A stretch of DNA of 64,000 nucleotides from Microbacterium sp. (GTDB taxonomy: Bacteria > Actinomycetota > Actinomycetes > Actinomycetales > Microbacteriaceae), in the NCBI GenBank assembly GCA_019510305.1, contig JAEKKN010000034.1, positions 1-64,000 on the forward strand, read 5' to 3'. Numbering within the stretch: the stretch's first letter is position 1; every line of letters starts with the position of its first letter. Positions 53,387-62,255 of this stretch are shown here, in pieces. The position numbers were made by a program, and so were the translations under genes. The notes under the pieces were generated by a model, which saw only the letters and a list, made by a program, of their open reading frames with translations, was not told the origin of the DNA and ran no database searches.

Positions 53387-54754
53387 TCAGCGCCGGATCG
53401 AGTCGTGGAACGGATTCGGCTCGAGCGTGTAGTCCGTCGAGGCGTCCGACCAGGTGCCGAGCCCCGGCGCACGGCGCCGATCGCGCACCGCGGCCATGGC
53501 ACGTGTCGCCGGCACTCCAAAGGCGAGGGCGGCGCGACCGCTCAGGGTGCGGTCGTCGCGCCCGAGGACGCTCGCCCGGTGCCACGCGGCCTTGACCGCT
53601 CCCCCACGCCCGTACCGCACGGGTCGCGCCGGAAGCGCGCCCGCCCGTCGTTGCGCCACCAGTTCCTCCACCCGCTGCCACCAGGTCGACTCGGACTCGG
53701 GGTGGAAGTAGTTGTCGCGCAGCCAGTTCGGATGCGGATGCCGGAACCGCCCCGCGATGACCTCGCTCCGCCCGCCCAGCAGACCGCTGCCGACGAACAC
53801 GGTGTTCAGCAGCGACTTGCTGACCCCGAACGAATCGAGGGCGATCACCGGCACGCCGAGCGCTACCGCCTCGATCGCCGCGGTCGAGCTCACCGTCACA
53901 AGGCCCGCGGCCGTCGACAGGGCGTCGGCCATCGAATCGTAGGAGACCACGAGATTCGACGGCCTCCTGCCCTCGAGCAGGTCGATGTAGGCGTCGTGCT
54001 CGAGATGCGTCTCGGCCTCGCCGGGCCGTGAGCGCAGCTTCACGACGACCCGACGGTTCGGATCCGCGTTCGCCGCCTTCACCAGGGTCGCCGCGATCTC
54101 CGCCCGCTCTTCGCGCTCCATCGGCACGAGCGCCTGCGAGGCGAACACCAGATCCGTGGCCGGTGGTCGGGGCACCTGGCCCGCCGAGCGCTCAGCGACG
54201 AGAACCCCGCGCGCCCCCGCGGAGCGGACGAGCTCGGGCGACAGCATCCGCGCCCTGGTCTTCGCGAACGGCAGCGTGGCGAGGGCCGTGGGCACCTGCA
54301 CCCCGATGCGACGGCCGAGCTCTTCGAACGCCCACTCCTCCCGATGCGAGTGCACGACGAGCAGGTCAGCGTGCCGCCGGTACTCGAGCGCTCCGCGCTG
54401 CGCGGGGATCGCCATACCCGGGAGCCCCGCGACCGTGACAGGCCGTCGGGACAGCGTGTCGATCACGCGTCCCATCAGACGCACGAACGGGCCACGGCCG
54501 GCGAGCAGGACGACATCGGGGCGCTGAGCCTCGAGCCACGGACCCGCTTCGCGGAACGCGATGCGCGACACCGACGACGCGTCGAGCCCTGCGCCGGCGA
54601 GCGCAGTGCGCTCCTGCGCAGCGCTCGCCGTCAGCGGCGTCTTCACCAGCAGCAGATGCGCACGGATGCCGGGCACGCTGCCGAGCAGGGATGCCGACCA
54701 TTTGACGAACGAGTCGGCATCCGCGACCGCGACGACCCGCAGCGGCTCGCTCAT
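53387..54754 (-). CDS. DUF6716-type putative glycosyltransferase
   Basis: A 455-residue protein resembling the DUF6716 family found in actinobacterial nonulosonic-acid loci. A GT-B-like arrangement is suggested: N-terminal LRVVAVADADSFVKWSASLL, central LVFASQALVPMEREERAEIA, then VVVKLRSRPGEAETHLEHDA and SSTAAIEAVALGVPVIALDS. The last is like nucleotide-sugar binding segments of CDP/CMP-sugar transferases. Last gene of the operon, overlapping neuB by 4 nt. Family name from memory; transferase activity inferred. Confidence 0.75.
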   Translation of the reverse strand: MSEPLRVVAVADADSFVKWSASLLGSVPGIRAHLLLVKTPLTASAAQERTALAGAGLDASSVSRIAFREAGPWLEAQRPDVVLLAGRGPFVRLMGRVIDTLSRRPVTVAGLPGMAIPAQRGALEYRRHADLLVVHSHREEWAFEELGRRIGVQVPTALATLPFAKTRARMLSPELVRSAGARGVLVAERSAGQVPRPPATDLVFASQALVPMEREERAEIAATLVKAANADPNRRVVVKLRSRPGEAETHLEHDAYIDLLEGRRPSNLVVSYDSMADALSTAAGLVTVSSTAAIEAVALGVPVIALDSFGVSKSLLNTVFVGSGLLGGRSEVIAGRFRHPHPNWLRDNYFHPESESTWWQRVEELVAQRRAGALPARPVRYGRGGAVKAAWHRASVLGRDDRTLSGRAALAFGVPATRAMAAVRDRRRAPGLGTWSDASTDYTLEPNPFHDSIRR

Positions 54755-55623
54755 GCCGGAACGCGACGCAGCTTCGCCATCGGCGCGCGCTCGCTGTCGA
54801 ACACGCGCTTGACTCCGTCGCCGAGCGCCTTCTCGATCACGCGGATGTCGCGCACCAGGTGCTCGAGCCCCGCGGGCTCGAGCGAGGCCGCATGATCGGA
54901 GCCCCACATCGTGCGGTCCAGCGTGATGTGCCGTTCGACCGCGACGGCGCCGAGCGCGACGGCGGCGAGGGAGATCTGCAGGCCACGCTCATGACCGGAG
55001 TACCCGACCGGGATACCGGCGTAACGATCGCGCAGCGTGGAGATCACGCGCAGGTTCGCCTCTTCCGGCTCCAGCGGGTACGTCGAGGTCGCGTGCATGA
55101 GGACGACACGGTCGGTGCCCAGCGCCTCCAGCGCTCGGTCGATCTGCTCGATCGTCGACATGCCCGTCGAGAGGATGATCGGCTTGCCCGTCTCACGCAG
55201 GCGGACCAGCAGCTCGGTGTCGGTGAGGCTCGCCGAGGCGACCTTGTGGGCGATCACGTTCAGGTCCTCGAGGAAGTCGACGCTGGGCACGTCCCACGGC
55301 GAGGCGAACCAGTCGAGGCCGAGCATGGTCGCGTAGTCGCCGATCTCGATGTACTCGTCGCGGCCGAACTCGACACGACGGCGGTAGTCGAGGTAGCTCA
55401 TGGTTCCCCACGGCGTCTCGCGCGGCACGTCGCGCATGTGCTCCGGCGTGGAGATCTCCGGCGTGCGCTTCTGGAACTTCACGGCGTCGGCTCCCGCCCG
55501 CGCCGCCACGTCGATGAGCTTCTTGGCGATCTCGACGTCGCCGTTGTGGTTGAGGCCGATCTCGGCGATCACATAGGCGGGATGGCCGCCGCCGATCACG
55601 TGCGATCCGATGCTGACAGTCAT
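54751..55623 (-). CDS. neuB: N-acetylneuraminate synthase-family protein, no SAF domain
   Basis: A 290-residue NeuB-type aldolase condensing phosphoenolpyruvate with an N-acyl hexosamine to a nonulosonic acid. AYVIAEIGLNHNGDVEIAKK, DAVKFQKRT, LDWFASPWDVPSVDFLEDL, KVASASLTDTELL, ILSTGMSTIEQID and the HATSTYPLEPEEANL segment are classic. It stops about 50-60 residues short of usual NeuB because the C-terminal antifreeze-like SAF domain is absent. GGAGGAATC precedes the ATG. It follows the cytidylyltransferase by 83 nt. Confidence 0.9.
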   Translation of the reverse strand: MTVSIGSHVIGGGHPAYVIAEIGLNHNGDVEIAKKLIDVAARAGADAVKFQKRTPEISTPEHMRDVPRETPWGTMSYLDYRRRVEFGRDEYIEIGDYATMLGLDWFASPWDVPSVDFLEDLNVIAHKVASASLTDTELLVRLRETGKPIILSTGMSTIEQIDRALEALGTDRVVLMHATSTYPLEPEEANLRVISTLRDRYAGIPVGYSGHERGLQISLAAVALGAVAVERHITLDRTMWGSDHAASLEPAGLEHLVRDIRVIEKALGDGVKRVFDSERAPMAKLRRVPA

Positions 55624-55706
55624 GATTCCTCCGGTCGTCGAATGCCTTCTCTCCTGGGTACGCGCCGAGAGTGAACATCGCGCGACGCCGGGGTTACCGG
55701 AGCGCG

Positions 55707-56852
55707 TCAGCTCGACAACACGCGTTCGACCAGTTCGCGAACAGCTCCCCTTCCGCCCTCGCGGGACAGCACGGCCCTCGCCTCCGCGATCACGAGCGGA
55801 TGCGCGTTCGCCACTGCGACCGGCCAGCCGACGATGCGCATGGCAGGCAGGTCGTTCACGTCGTTGCCGAGGTAGGCGACGTCGGCGAGGTCGAGGCGGT
55901 TCTCGGCGGCCCAGGCACGCAGGGCTGTCGCCTTGTCGTCGATGCCGTGCAGCACCGGCACCTGCAGCTTCTCGGCGCGAGCGCGCACCACGGCGTTCAC
56001 CTCGGTCGAGAGGATCAGCATCGGCACTCCAGCCTTGCGCAGCAGCGCGACCCCCATACCGTCCTCGCGGCTCACCTGCACGCGCTCTCCGCCGTCCGCG
56101 TCGATGATCGCCGTGTCGTCGGTGTGGACTCCGTCGAAGTCGGTCACGACCGCCTTCACCGGGATGGGATGCTCCGCCTCGTGCAGTGCAGCGAGGGAGC
56201 GGGCGATGCGCAGCTGCTGCTCGTCGTCGATCTCGATCGCCGTCCACTCCGGGACTTCTGCGATGGCCGTGCGGCCGAAGAACCGATGCCCGCTCTGGCG
56301 GAACCCGGCCGCCGAGAACACGTAGAACGCGCCGGTCTCGAGATAGTGCGGTTCGCGGTCCTGGCGCCGAAGCCGGTACGCGGCGTCGTGATTGATCGCC
56401 AGTGCCGCGCCGTCGGCATCCCTCCGCCAGAGGAATCCGTAGGTCTCGAACGCCGAGAAGACGCTGTCGGCCTCGCCATTGCGCACCTGCGCGACCGCCG
56501 CGGCCAGGGCGTCGGGCGGGATGAACGCTGAGGTCGCCTGCAGGAAGGCGATCACGTCGACCGGTTCTCCTGCGGAAGCGAGCTCGTCGAGAGCATGCAT
56601 GATCGCGCTCTCGGATGTCGCCGTGTCCCCGGAGATCTCCGCAGGGCGGCGGATGACACGCGCGCCTGCGGCCGCGCTGACTCCGGCGATCTCGTCGTCG
56701 TCGGTCGACACCACGACGAGATCGATGCCGTCGGCGGCGAGAGCCGCGCGCACCGCCCTCGCCACGAGAGGCACCCCGCCGACCTTCTGCACGTTCTTTC
56801 GCGGCACCTGCTTCGACCCGCCGCGCGCGGGGATGATCGCCACTGTCGTCAT
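55707..56852 (-). CDS. neuA: Bifunctional CMP-nonulosonate cytidylyltransferase / KdsC-type phosphatase
   Basis: A 381-residue fusion. Residues 1 to about 230 are an N-acylneuraminate cytidylyltransferase: AIIPARGGSKQVPRKNVQKV, VVSTDDDEIA, FLQATSAFI and the YLETGAFYVFS segment. Residues about 231-381 are a HAD phosphatase of the KdsC/NANP type: VVTDFDGVHTDD (nucleophile Asp) and AYLGNDVNDLPAMR. The pairing allows dephosphorylation of a 9-phosphate and CMP activation in one chain. Start at 56852 overlaps the upstream gene (ATGA). Confidence 0.9.
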   Translation of the reverse strand: MTTVAIIPARGGSKQVPRKNVQKVGGVPLVARAVRAALAADGIDLVVVSTDDDEIAGVSAAAGARVIRRPAEISGDTATSESAIMHALDELASAGEPVDVIAFLQATSAFIPPDALAAAVAQVRNGEADSVFSAFETYGFLWRRDADGAALAINHDAAYRLRRQDREPHYLETGAFYVFSAAGFRQSGHRFFGRTAIAEVPEWTAIEIDDEQQLRIARSLAALHEAEHPIPVKAVVTDFDGVHTDDTAIIDADGGERVQVSREDGMGVALLRKAGVPMLILSTEVNAVVRARAEKLQVPVLHGIDDKATALRAWAAENRLDLADVAYLGNDVNDLPAMRIVGWPVAVANAHPLVIAEARAVLSREGGRGAVRELVERVLSS

Positions 56853-58198
56853 CGTCCTCGTATCGCCTTCCATGCTCGTCCAGCCCGACGTCTGACGCCG
56901 AGCGCGGTCAGCCGCAGCTCTTCGGCCCGTCCGATGCCGCCCGCCGGCCGGAGCGCGCGCTGCACCGGAGTCGGCGCGGGGGCGCCTGGTAGACGCAGCG
57001 CGGCCAATCGTGCGGGCCCGAAGTAGCGATCGCGCTCGGTCTGCTCCAGCGTTCCGAGCAACCGCTCGGCCCGAGGGCGCAGGTGGGCGGCGATCTCGGG
57101 CTGCATCGCGTATCCGACCGCATCGACGAGGAGCTGCAGCGCCCCGACATCCGTCCACCTGCCGTCCGTACGGGTGAGTGCGTCGACGATCGTGGCGGGT
57201 ATCCGGTTGCTGTTCTCGAAGGGGGTGAGGCGGGAGAGCACGGTTTCGTTCCCCGCCGATCCGATCTCGCGCCCCTGCAGGGCGCGGACGGTCGGGAGAG
57301 CGGTGGAGAAGCCTGCGACCACCGCGAGCGCGTCGAGACGTTCGGCGAGGAGTTCCGCGGCGAGCGGGCCCCGGTACTCGACGAACTCGACGTCGTGGAA
57401 CGCGGCCCTGCTCCGAAGGGCATCCGTGAACCGAGGCCGCGCAGAGGGGTGGGGCTTGAAGACGATGCGCTCCGGCGACCAGGAGACTGCGCGATCGATC
57501 ATCTCGACCTGCATCGCCACCTCCTCGGTCTCGGTGGCGAGTCCGAGCGCAGCCAGGTACTGGCCGAGGACGAGCACGGTCGACGAATCCGTGTCGAGCG
57601 ATTCGCGATCGGCCGTCTCATCGGCCGTCTCGGCGAGCGCCGCGCCGAACAGCGCGGCCGGCACCGGCACCGCGGAGGCCAGCGGCGATCCCACGAGCGG
57701 CGTCACGCCCGGCACCACGTCGGCGTAGACCACGCGCACGATGCGAGCGGCGATCGTGTGCGGCAGCTTCACCCGCATCGGCGAGTAGGTCATCAGGCCA
57801 TCGCCGACGATCGTGACGGGCGCTCCGGGGAACAGCGTCATGAGGGTCCGAGCCGGTGCCACCTGCGGGCTCTGCACGAACAGCTCGACCTCTCCCCGAT
57901 CGAGACTCCACGCCCTGGTCAGCAGACGCTCGAGCACGGGCAGGTCGGCGTCGCGCGGCCTCCACGAACTCGGATGCGTGGCTCCCAGCAGCTCATCGAG
58001 GTCCTCGATGCGGTCGAACCGGTCGCGCAGCGACCGCAGGGCGGGATCGGTGCGGATGCTGCGGCTGATCTCGGGTATCCGCGACGAGGTGAACGGCACG
58101 AGCACCCGCTCGCCCCTCGTGCCGAGCAGACCGCCGTCGATCGCCGCCGCGGCAGTGGCAAGCCCATAGGCGCTGTGCACCGCGAAGATCTGCGTCAT
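56849..58198 (-). CDS. Polysialyltransferase-family glycosyltransferase
   Basis: A 449-residue protein fitting the alpha-2,8-polysialyltransferase (POLYST) family. QIFAVHSAYGLATAAAAIDG opens it; FPGAPVTIVGDGLMTYSPMR, the GERIVFKPHPSARP-type segment (here SPERIVFKPHPSARPRFTDA) and VVAGFSTALPTVRAL follow. The HP motif and the Ser-Thr segment are what such transferases use to bind CMP-sugar. It would elongate or transfer the nonulosonic acid. Overlaps neighbours by 4 nt on each side. Confidence 0.82.
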   Translation of the reverse strand: MTQIFAVHSAYGLATAAAAIDGGLLGTRGERVLVPFTSSRIPEISRSIRTDPALRSLRDRFDRIEDLDELLGATHPSSWRPRDADLPVLERLLTRAWSLDRGEVELFVQSPQVAPARTLMTLFPGAPVTIVGDGLMTYSPMRVKLPHTIAARIVRVVYADVVPGVTPLVGSPLASAVPVPAALFGAALAETADETADRESLDTDSSTVLVLGQYLAALGLATETEEVAMQVEMIDRAVSWSPERIVFKPHPSARPRFTDALRSRAAFHDVEFVEYRGPLAAELLAERLDALAVVAGFSTALPTVRALQGREIGSAGNETVLSRLTPFENSNRIPATIVDALTRTDGRWTDVGALQLLVDAVGYAMQPEIAAHLRPRAERLLGTLEQTERDRYFGPARLAALRLPGAPAPTPVQRALRPAGGIGRAEELRLTALGVRRRAGRAWKAIRGR

Positions 58199-59175
58199 GC
58201 GCGACTCCTCGCCCTGCGCAGCAGCGGTGCGAGCACACGGCGGCGCGGTCCGTCCAGACGTCCGACGACGGCATCGACCTCGTCGACGGGCAGGCGGCCC
58301 AACAGCTCGCGGATGCCCGACCGCATCTCCCCTCGCAGCGAGGGCGTCATCCGTCGCGCACGCACGAGGTGCCGCGAGCTGAGCGCGAGCACCGTCCAGG
58401 TGGCCTTGGGCAGGAAGCGCCCCGCATCGGCATCCGCCTCGACCACGTCGATGACTTCTCTCATCGCACGCACGAAATCGAGCTGCCGCCGATCGCGCAC
58501 CTGGGTGAGCGAGGTGGGGACACCGCGACGGTACAGCAGAGCCGGCGCGTCGACGACGGCGAACGACTGCGCCTGCAGATGCAGCCGCCAGATCCATGGT
58601 CGGTCCTCAGCCGTGAACAGGCCGGTCGAGAAGCCGGCGAGGCCCTGGTCGATGACCCGGCGGTGGAACATCCCGGCCCAGGCGAACGGGTAGTCGACCA
58701 TGGTGGGCTCGTGCTCCGGAAGAATCGCGTCGCGCGGGGAGGCGACCCGTTCACGCCACGGGAACGGTGCGCGTTTCACCATCCGCTTCGTGCCGGTGAC
58801 CGTGACGTGGTCGGTGCGCACGAAGTCGCAGTCCAGTTCGCGCAGCCTCGCGGAGAGCACCTGCAGCCGCAGCGGCTGCATCCAGTCGTCGCCGTCGAGG
58901 AAGCAGAAGTGATCTCCGTCGACGTGGTCGAGTCCCTGGTTGCGCGCACTGGCGAGCCCGCGCGGGCGAGGATTCGTCAGCACGACGGCGTCGTCGAAGC
59001 GATCCGCGTAGCGGCGCATCAGCGCACCGGTGTCGTCACGCGACCCGTCATCGATCATGATGACCTTGAGGGCGGAGGTGTCCTCGAACTGCCGGGTGAG
59101 GGTCTCCAGCGTGGTCCCGATGTACGGGCCGGCGTCCTTGGCGGGGACGATGACGGTCACAAGTGGCGTACGCAT
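58195..59175 (-). CDS. Family 2 glycosyltransferase
   Basis: A 326-residue GT-A transferase. TPLVTVIVPAKDAGPYIGTT opens it, with VIMIDDGSRDDTG and GLASARNQGLDH following, and the DxD-like motif is FLDGDDWMQP. It adds a sugar to the polymer or its primer. First gene of the five-gene minus-strand operon, overlapping the POLYST gene by 4 nt. Confidence 0.9.
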   Translation of the reverse strand: MRTPLVTVIVPAKDAGPYIGTTLETLTRQFEDTSALKVIMIDDGSRDDTGALMRRYADRFDDAVVLTNPRPRGLASARNQGLDHVDGDHFCFLDGDDWMQPLRLQVLSARLRELDCDFVRTDHVTVTGTKRMVKRAPFPWRERVASPRDAILPEHEPTMVDYPFAWAGMFHRRVIDQGLAGFSTGLFTAEDRPWIWRLHLQAQSFAVVDAPALLYRRGVPTSLTQVRDRRQLDFVRAMREVIDVVEADADAGRFLPKATWTVLALSSRHLVRARRMTPSLRGEMRSGIRELLGRLPVDEVDAVVGRLDGPRRRVLAPLLRRARSRA

Positions 59176-59278
59176 GGTGCCAGGGATGGTCGCACGCGTT
59201 CGTGGCCGATCGGGGACGACGAGGTGAACGCCGGGTGTCCTCGCCCTGGTTCCCAGGTCGATCGGCGACGATGGACGC

Positions 59279-60154
59279 ATGCCGCACCCGCACCGCCCCT
59301 CGTGGAGACCCGTGCTGCGCCATGGCTCCGACGTGCGCTGGCTCACGGCGCGGTCGTGGACGAACCGTTGGTATCCGCAGGGCGTCGACACCGGCCTGCT
59401 GCAGGGGCGGCGGATGCTGGCGATCAGCTGGTTCCGGCAGGATCGGAACCGCACGCACCTCGCCTCACGGGTCTCGTTCATCGACCTCGCCCGTCCGCGG
59501 CGCTTCGACGTGGCGCTCGCGATCGAAGGCGACGACGGGGCGCTCGAGCCCGCGCGGATCCACGTCGGCGGGCTCGCATGGTTCGGCGATCGGCTGTTCG
59601 CCGCCGCGACCAGGCAGGGCGTCTGGGAGTTCGATCTGGCCGGCGTCCGACGTGTCCAAGGGACGACCGCACGACGCCTGACCGGCGGCTCCCGCTCGAA
59701 GACGCTCGTCGCCGTGCGCGCCCGCGAGCATCCGATCGATCTGCGCTGTTCGTTCGTCGGGCGCGTGTTCGATGAGGCGGGGCGTTCGCTGCCACGTGTG
59801 CTGATCGGCGAATTCCGCTCAGGCGAGGAGGGCCGGATCGGGGAGTTCGAGCTGACTGCGCACGGGTTCGCTCCGGTCCGAGAGTTCACCCCAGGTGTCC
59901 GTCATATGCAGGGCGCGGCGCTCTGGGGACAGGACATCCTGATCTCGCAGTCCGACGGCCTGCGGCCGGGTGCGCTGTGGCGCGGGAGTTTCGGCGCAGT
60001 CGAACCAAGCGCGACGGCACTGCCCGCGGGGTGCCAGGACCTCGCGCTCGACCCGCACCTCGGCATGCTCTGGTCGCTGGGTGAGCACCCGTGGCACCGA
60101 GTCGTACGCGGCGTCCCCTTCGCTACGCTGGGAATCGGAGAGGATCGCGCATGA
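59279..60154 (+). CDS. Hypothetical protein, possible beta-propeller
   Basis: A 291-residue protein without signal peptide or membrane helix. Repeating short strands (LLQGRRMLAISWFRQ, HVGGLAWFGDRLFAAATRQG, MQGAALWGQDILISQSDGL, DLALDPHLGMLWSLGEHPW) suggest propeller blades. No family recognised. It is divergent from the surface-polymer operon and overlaps a lipoprotein gene by 4 nt. Confidence 0.72.
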   Translation: MPHPHRPSWRPVLRHGSDVRWLTARSWTNRWYPQGVDTGLLQGRRMLAISWFRQDRNRTHLASRVSFIDLARPRRFDVALAIEGDDGALEPARIHVGGLAWFGDRLFAAATRQGVWEFDLAGVRRVQGTTARRLTGGSRSKTLVAVRAREHPIDLRCSFVGRVFDEAGRSLPRVLIGEFRSGEEGRIGEFELTAHGFAPVREFTPGVRHMQGAALWGQDILISQSDGLRPGALWRGSFGAVEPSATALPAGCQDLALDPHLGMLWSLGEHPWHRVVRGVPFATLGIGEDRA

Positions 60155-60771
60155 CCGCTACACGACAGCGCCTTGCAAGGCGCGCGATCACGGCTCTGCT
60201 CGTCGGCCTGATATGCGCCCTGCCGCTCACCGGATGCTTCGTGATCCCGCTCATCGACGACCGATCGCCCTTCGACGATCCGTTCGGCACCAGCACGACC
60301 GACGTCGCGAACGCGCTGCCCGTCGTTCAGGAGGCTCTCGAACTCGTCGACACACAGGACGGGCTGTGGCGATACGAGGTCCTGCGCGGGCAGGGGAACT
60401 GCGAAGGCGCGTGCGATCTGCACGTCGAGGTGCGCGTCGTCCCCTCCGGCATCCTCTCTGCATATCCGGAGGTCGATCTTGAGAGCGACCCTTCGCTGAT
60501 CATCGTTCCCGAGCAGGTGCTGCGCGATGTGCTCGTGGCCGTCGTCCCGGCCGCGGAGCAGCAGCGGGTCGATGTTCGTGTGGTGCCGGGCAACGGCGAC
60601 GCCGGCAGCAGCGATCTCGGCGACGCAGCCGATGCTCTGTTCGGGCCGCTTCCCGCCGATGGGCTCTCCGAGGAAGCGTTCGAGGTCGACGTGAACCACT
60701 CCGATGAGGTGTCGGTCAACGCGAACACCCGGGATCAGCAGAATGTCCTCGAAGCGATGGGATTGGCCTGA
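60151..60771 (+). CDS. Lipoprotein, hypothetical
   Basis: A 206-residue exported lipoprotein with lipobox LPLTGC near residue 28. The mature part has two Cys in QGNCEGACDLHVEVRV and an acidic C-terminal half. GGAGAGGA precedes the ATG; a TACGCT box at 60123-60128 may be its promoter. No family recognised. Confidence 0.75.
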   Translation: MTATRQRLARRAITALLVGLICALPLTGCFVIPLIDDRSPFDDPFGTSTTDVANALPVVQEALELVDTQDGLWRYEVLRGQGNCEGACDLHVEVRVVPSGILSAYPEVDLESDPSLIIVPEQVLRDVLVAVVPAAEQQRVDVRVVPGNGDAGSSDLGDAADALFGPLPADGLSEEAFEVDVNHSDEVSVNANTRDQQNVLEAMGLA

Positions 60772-60800
60772 CTGCGGACGCTGCCGCGCCCAGGCGAAAG

Positions 60801-60806
60801 TAGACT
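60801..60806 (+). promoter_or_regulatory. -10 box for leaderless DUF4229 gene
   Basis: TAGACT exactly 6 nt before the GTG at 60813. Confidence 0.45.
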
Positions 60807-60812
60807 GAAAGA

Positions 60813-61094
60813 GTGAAGCCCGCACCGATCCTCGTCTACTCCGTGCTGCGGTTGCTGGCGTTCCTCCTCCCGCTCGCGATCCTCTGGTACTTCTTCCCGA
60901 TCTTCCGCGAGCTGTGGTGGCTGGCCGTGATCTTCGCCGCGCTCATCGGTGTCAGCATCTCGATGCTGTTCCTGCGCGCGCCGCTGTCCGAGGCGTCGGC
61001 CGACCTCTACGAGCGCAGGCGCACCCGCACTACGACGGGCCAGGAGGACGCCGAGGCCGAAGACGAGGTTCTCGACAAGGACGCCGAGGCCTGA
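60813..61094 (+). CDS. DUF4229 membrane protein
   Basis: A 93-residue protein with two membrane helices (about 10-28 and 33-53), then FLRAPLSEASADLYERRRTR and an acidic tail. This fits DUF4229, an actinobacterial family usually found next to menA, as here (convergent, 9 bp apart). Function unknown. Confidence 0.88.
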   Translation: MKPAPILVYSVLRLLAFLLPLAILWYFFPIFRELWWLAVIFAALIGVSISMLFLRAPLSEASADLYERRRTRTTTGQEDAEAEDEVLDKDAEA

Positions 61095-61103
61095 GCCCCG
61101 GCG

Positions 61104-62087
61104 TCAGCCGACGAACGCCCAGAACAGCGCGCCGGCGTACAGCAGCGCCGCGAGCGAGGTCAGCGCGAGCGCGATGACGAGTTCCGCCGGCTTGCGGTAC
61201 GTCCACACGATCAGCAGCGCGGGCAGGGCCGCGAGCAGGGCGAGCAGCGCGATCCACGCGATCGGGAAGAGCAGCGCGAGCAGCACGGCGATCACGAACG
61301 GCGCGAGCACGAACAGCGTGAACAGCACCTGCGTCGCGCGCTTGCCGATCAGCACCGTGAGGGTGCGCTTTCCCACCAGGCGGTCCTGATCGATGTCGCG
61401 GAGATTGTTGGCGAGCAGCACTGCGCACGCGAACAGCCCCGCGGCGATCGCCCCGAGCCACGCCTGCTGCGGCAGCGCGAAGATCTGCACCCACGTCGTT
61501 CCCAGTGTCGCGACGAGGCCGAAGAAGACGAACACGAAGACCTCGCCGAGGCCGAAGTAGCCGTACGGGCGCTTGCCGCCGGTGTAGAACCACGCGGCGA
61601 TGATGCACACGGCGCCGACCGCCAGCATCCACCACTGCTGGGTGCGGATCACGATCGCGATGCCGACCAGCGCGGCGAGCGAGAAGAACACCAGTCCGAT
61701 GATCAGCACCGTGCGCGGCCTCACGCGACCCGACGCGGTCAGTCTCGCAGGACCGACGCGGTGGGCGTCGGTGCCGCGGATGCCGTCGCTGTAGTCGTTC
61801 GTGAAGTTCACGCCGATCTGCAGGAACACCGCGACCGCGAGACAGGCGAGCGCGATGACCCAGTGGAACTCCGGCCCGGTGCTGCGGGCGGCTCCGGTGC
61901 CGATCACGACCGGCGCGATCGCGAGCGGCAGCGTGCGCAGACGGGCGGCGCCGATCCAGTCACGGGCCGTCACCGGGCCCGCCTCGACGATCGGCTTCTT
62001 CGCCGGGTTGCCGCTCGTGCGGGTCGCTGTACGAGTGCTCTTCTTCTTGCTCGCGCTCTTGTTCTTGCGCTGTGAGGATGCTGCCAC
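61104..62087 (-). CDS. menA: 1,4-dihydroxy-2-naphthoate polyprenyltransferase
   Basis: A 327-residue integral-membrane prenyltransferase making demethylmenaquinone. A Lys/Ser-rich cytoplasmic head precedes about nine helices. The substrate motifs are NFTNDYSDGIRGTDAHRVGP (first Asp-rich) and NNLRDIDQDRLVGKRTLTVL (second), as in UbiA-family MenA. GTG start at 62087 with a TAGGAT box 6 nt upstream. Confidence 0.95.
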   Translation of the reverse strand: MAASSQRKNKSASKKKSTRTATRTSGNPAKKPIVEAGPVTARDWIGAARLRTLPLAIAPVVIGTGAARSTGPEFHWVIALACLAVAVFLQIGVNFTNDYSDGIRGTDAHRVGPARLTASGRVRPRTVLIIGLVFFSLAALVGIAIVIRTQQWWMLAVGAVCIIAAWFYTGGKRPYGYFGLGEVFVFVFFGLVATLGTTWVQIFALPQQAWLGAIAAGLFACAVLLANNLRDIDQDRLVGKRTLTVLIGKRATQVLFTLFVLAPFVIAVLLALLFPIAWIALLALLAALPALLIVWTYRKPAELVIALALTSLAALLYAGALFWAFVG

Positions 62088-62093
62088 GGAGGA

Positions 62094-62099
62094 ATCCTA
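62094..62099 (-). promoter_or_regulatory. -10 box for leaderless menA
   Basis: Minus-strand TAGGAT exactly 6 nt before the GTG at 62087. Confidence 0.45.
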
Positions 62100-62150
62100 G
62101 TAGGCGTGGCTTTGCGGGCCGCGTTCAGTCCTCGATCTCGAACGGCATCC

Positions 62151-62227
62151 GTTCCGGAGGAGAACTCGCGTTCAGAAGGAGGAATCCGCGCAGATCCTCC
62201 TCCACACCGCGAGTTCTCCTTCCGAAC
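62151..62227. repeat. Long imperfect inverted repeat upstream of menA
   Basis: A 20-bp outer stem with two mismatches (62151-62170 with 62208-62227) encloses an inner GGAGGAATC/GATCCTCC stem with a bulge. It fills most of the gap between the DHFR-like gene's end and menA; it may be a terminator for the former or a mobile palindromic repeat. Confidence 0.6.
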
Positions 62228-62255
62228 GAGCGCGGCGGATACGACAGCGGGTGGC

